DNA of 6,598 bases. Origin: Caldifarciminota bacterium (GTDB lineage Bacteria; Hydrothermota; 32-111; QNBC01). A program made the position numbers and the translations under genes. Shown one piece after another: positions 5,941 through 6,598 of the stretch. How positions within the stretch are numbered: the stretch's first letter is position 1; every line of letters starts with the position of its first letter. The DNA is taken from positions 1 through 6,598 of the forward strand of contig JAGLYS010000186.1 of the NCBI GenBank assembly GCA_023132105.1. The letters run 5' to 3'. The notes beneath the pieces are model-generated. The model saw only the letters and a list, made by a program, of their open reading frames with translations. It was not told where the DNA came from and ran no database searches.

Positions 5941-6573
5941 CTAACCTCCTTTATAACTTATATCTTCGATAACATTTGTTGAATAATATTGATTATCAAT
6001 ATATATTACCAAATGTGTCGGAAAATGAATATCTTTTATAAGTTTAACATACCTCTTTATAATTATCTTAACCTCTATCTCCCCTTTATATATAACCATT
6101 ATTGGCAAATACTTATCCGTATCCACCCAGACATCCATACTTTCCGAATATATATGATAACAATCGAGATTGTACAATCGCTCGATGCCGATTATCCTGC
6201 CCTTTTTAGGTGTCATCATACTCACAGACCAATGTGATACATTCATATCTATTTTTATCCTTTTATTATGATATATTATGTATGACATCCCTTTATTCCC
6301 ATCATACTTGATAGTATCGCCATCTCTAACGGTTTTAATCGTTACCTTTTCATTCTTATTGTCTATATGTACAATGCTGCTTTTCTCGAAATTGTAACCG
6401 TCGATTTTTTCACTAAATGATATATATGAAATAACATTTTTGAATTTAATTTTATCTAAAAATCTTTTATTGTAAATGTTACTGTAATTTTCCCCAAGTA
6501 TGGGAATAGCTACAAGATTACTCAACAGTAACGCTTTTAGCAAGATTTCTCGGTTGATCAACATCACATCCAT
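5941..6573 (-). CDS. Exported LolA-like protein (outer-membrane lipoprotein-sorting-type fold), tentative
   Basis: The product is 210 aa. Residues 1-27 read as a signal peptide: R8 and K13, a hydrophobic run ALLLSNLVAIPIL (14-26), then a possible cleavage after G27. The rest is β-rich. The segment MDVWVDTDKYLPIMVIYKG (146-164), preceded by a Cys-Tyr-His strand, and the later strand pair KIIIKRYVKLIKDIHFPTHLVIYI (169-192) resemble the C-terminal half of LolA/LolB-like proteins (the vwiD...lP pattern). I assign the fold, not the cargo; a standard LolA role is not shown. ATG 6573 or ATG 6564 (M4) could be the start. Both lie inside the glmS 3' end with no good Shine-Dalgarno, and a TTG at 6525 would lose the positive part of the signal peptide. 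The TAG stop is one base before the small CXXC gene. Its co-location with redox genes suggests a periplasmic partner. Confidence 0.7.
   Translation of the reverse strand: MDVMLINREILLKALLLSNLVAIPILGENYSNIYNKRFLDKIKFKNVISYISFSEKIDGYNFEKSSIVHIDNKNEKVTIKTVRDGDTIKYDGNKGMSYIIYHNKRIKIDMNVSHWSVSMMTPKKGRIIGIERLYNLDCYHIYSESMDVWVDTDKYLPIMVIYKGEIEVKIIIKRYVKLIKDIHFPTHLVIYIDNQYYSTNVIEDISYKGG
5945..5950 (-). promoter_or_regulatory. Shine-Dalgarno AGGAGG for the small CXXC gene
   Basis: AGGAGG on the minus strand encodes the last two Gly codons of the LolA-like protein and ends five bases before the ATG at 5939. With the TAG stop at 5943-5941 between them, the two genes are coupled. This site is the main reason to accept a 45-codon gene here and to reject the TTG start at 5820 for the polyferredoxin. 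Confidence 0.88.
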
Positions 6574-6598
6574 TTGATATGGCTGCGTAATAAGCCAT
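6518..6598 (-). CDS. glmS: Glutamine-fructose-6-phosphate aminotransferase (GlmS), C-terminal 26 codons
   Basis: The minus strand from the window edge reads 26 codons and TAA (6520-6518). The peptide ends CDVDQPRNLAKSVTVE, the nearly invariant C-terminal tail of GlmS, preceded by AYYAAISNG, which matches the family's AYHVA/SYYAA helix. GlmS makes glucosamine-6-phosphate from fructose-6-phosphate and glutamine, the entry step to peptidoglycan and LPS amino sugars. The tail contributes to the isomerase active site. The gene continues beyond the right edge, so the ATG at 6598 is probably an internal Met and not the start. Its last 56 nt overlap the LolA-like gene in another frame when that gene starts at 6573. 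Confidence 0.95.
   Translation of the reverse strand: MAYYAAISNGCDVDQPRNLAKSVTVE

Noticed and set aside
5989..6237. 82-codon open frame on the plus strand within the LolA-like gene
   Set aside because: It is antisense to the better-supported exported protein, with no ribosome-binding site and no recognisable domain.
1..6598. CRISPR array, insertion sequence, phage genes or attachment site
   Set aside because: I saw no spaced direct repeats, transposase or integrase motifs. The tRNA 3' end (about 45-81) has no visible second copy in the window, so there is no evidence of integration.

Overview
The window looks like chromosome from an AT-rich bacterium with an outer membrane. One protein combines a cleavable signal peptide with a C-terminal outer-membrane β-signal ending in Phe, and the next is a lipoprotein. 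Strong AAGGAGG-type Shine-Dalgarno sites precede several genes. A polyferredoxin with about eight iron-sulfur-type cysteine motifs suggests an anaerobic or low-potential lifestyle. I cannot name the phylum from sequence alone. All three stop codons are used, TAG several times, so there is no sign of stop reassignment.

Left part, + strand (1-3680). The window opens inside a tRNA-Leu(GAG) gene. A possible 20-codon leader ORF follows, then yjbQ (UPF0047 family). A promoter whose -35 box overlaps the yjbQ stop probably drives a two-gene envelope operon: a 570-aa putative β-barrel outer-membrane protein and a 423-aa lipoprotein with Ig-like (Big_5/SbsA-like) modules. A clear intrinsic terminator closes that operon.

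Middle, + strand (3684-4943). rarA (AAA+ replication-associated recombination protein) starts only a few bases after that terminator. The upstream GTG at 3654 lies inside the terminator hairpin and is very unlikely to be the start.

Right part, - strand (6598 down to 4912). A tightly packed set reads toward rarA: the 3' end of glmS; a LolA-like exported protein whose signal peptide is overprinted on the conserved glmS tail; a 45-codon membrane-anchored CXXC peptide that resembles the CD1871A family; and a NapH-like membrane polyferredoxin. The junctions are a 56-nt overlap, a 1-nt gap and a TAATG overlap, so the genes are probably transcribed together and translationally coupled. The last three proteins look like an envelope redox module of unknown substrate, and this is the most interesting part of the window. 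The polyferredoxin gene and rarA converge and overlap by 32 bp.
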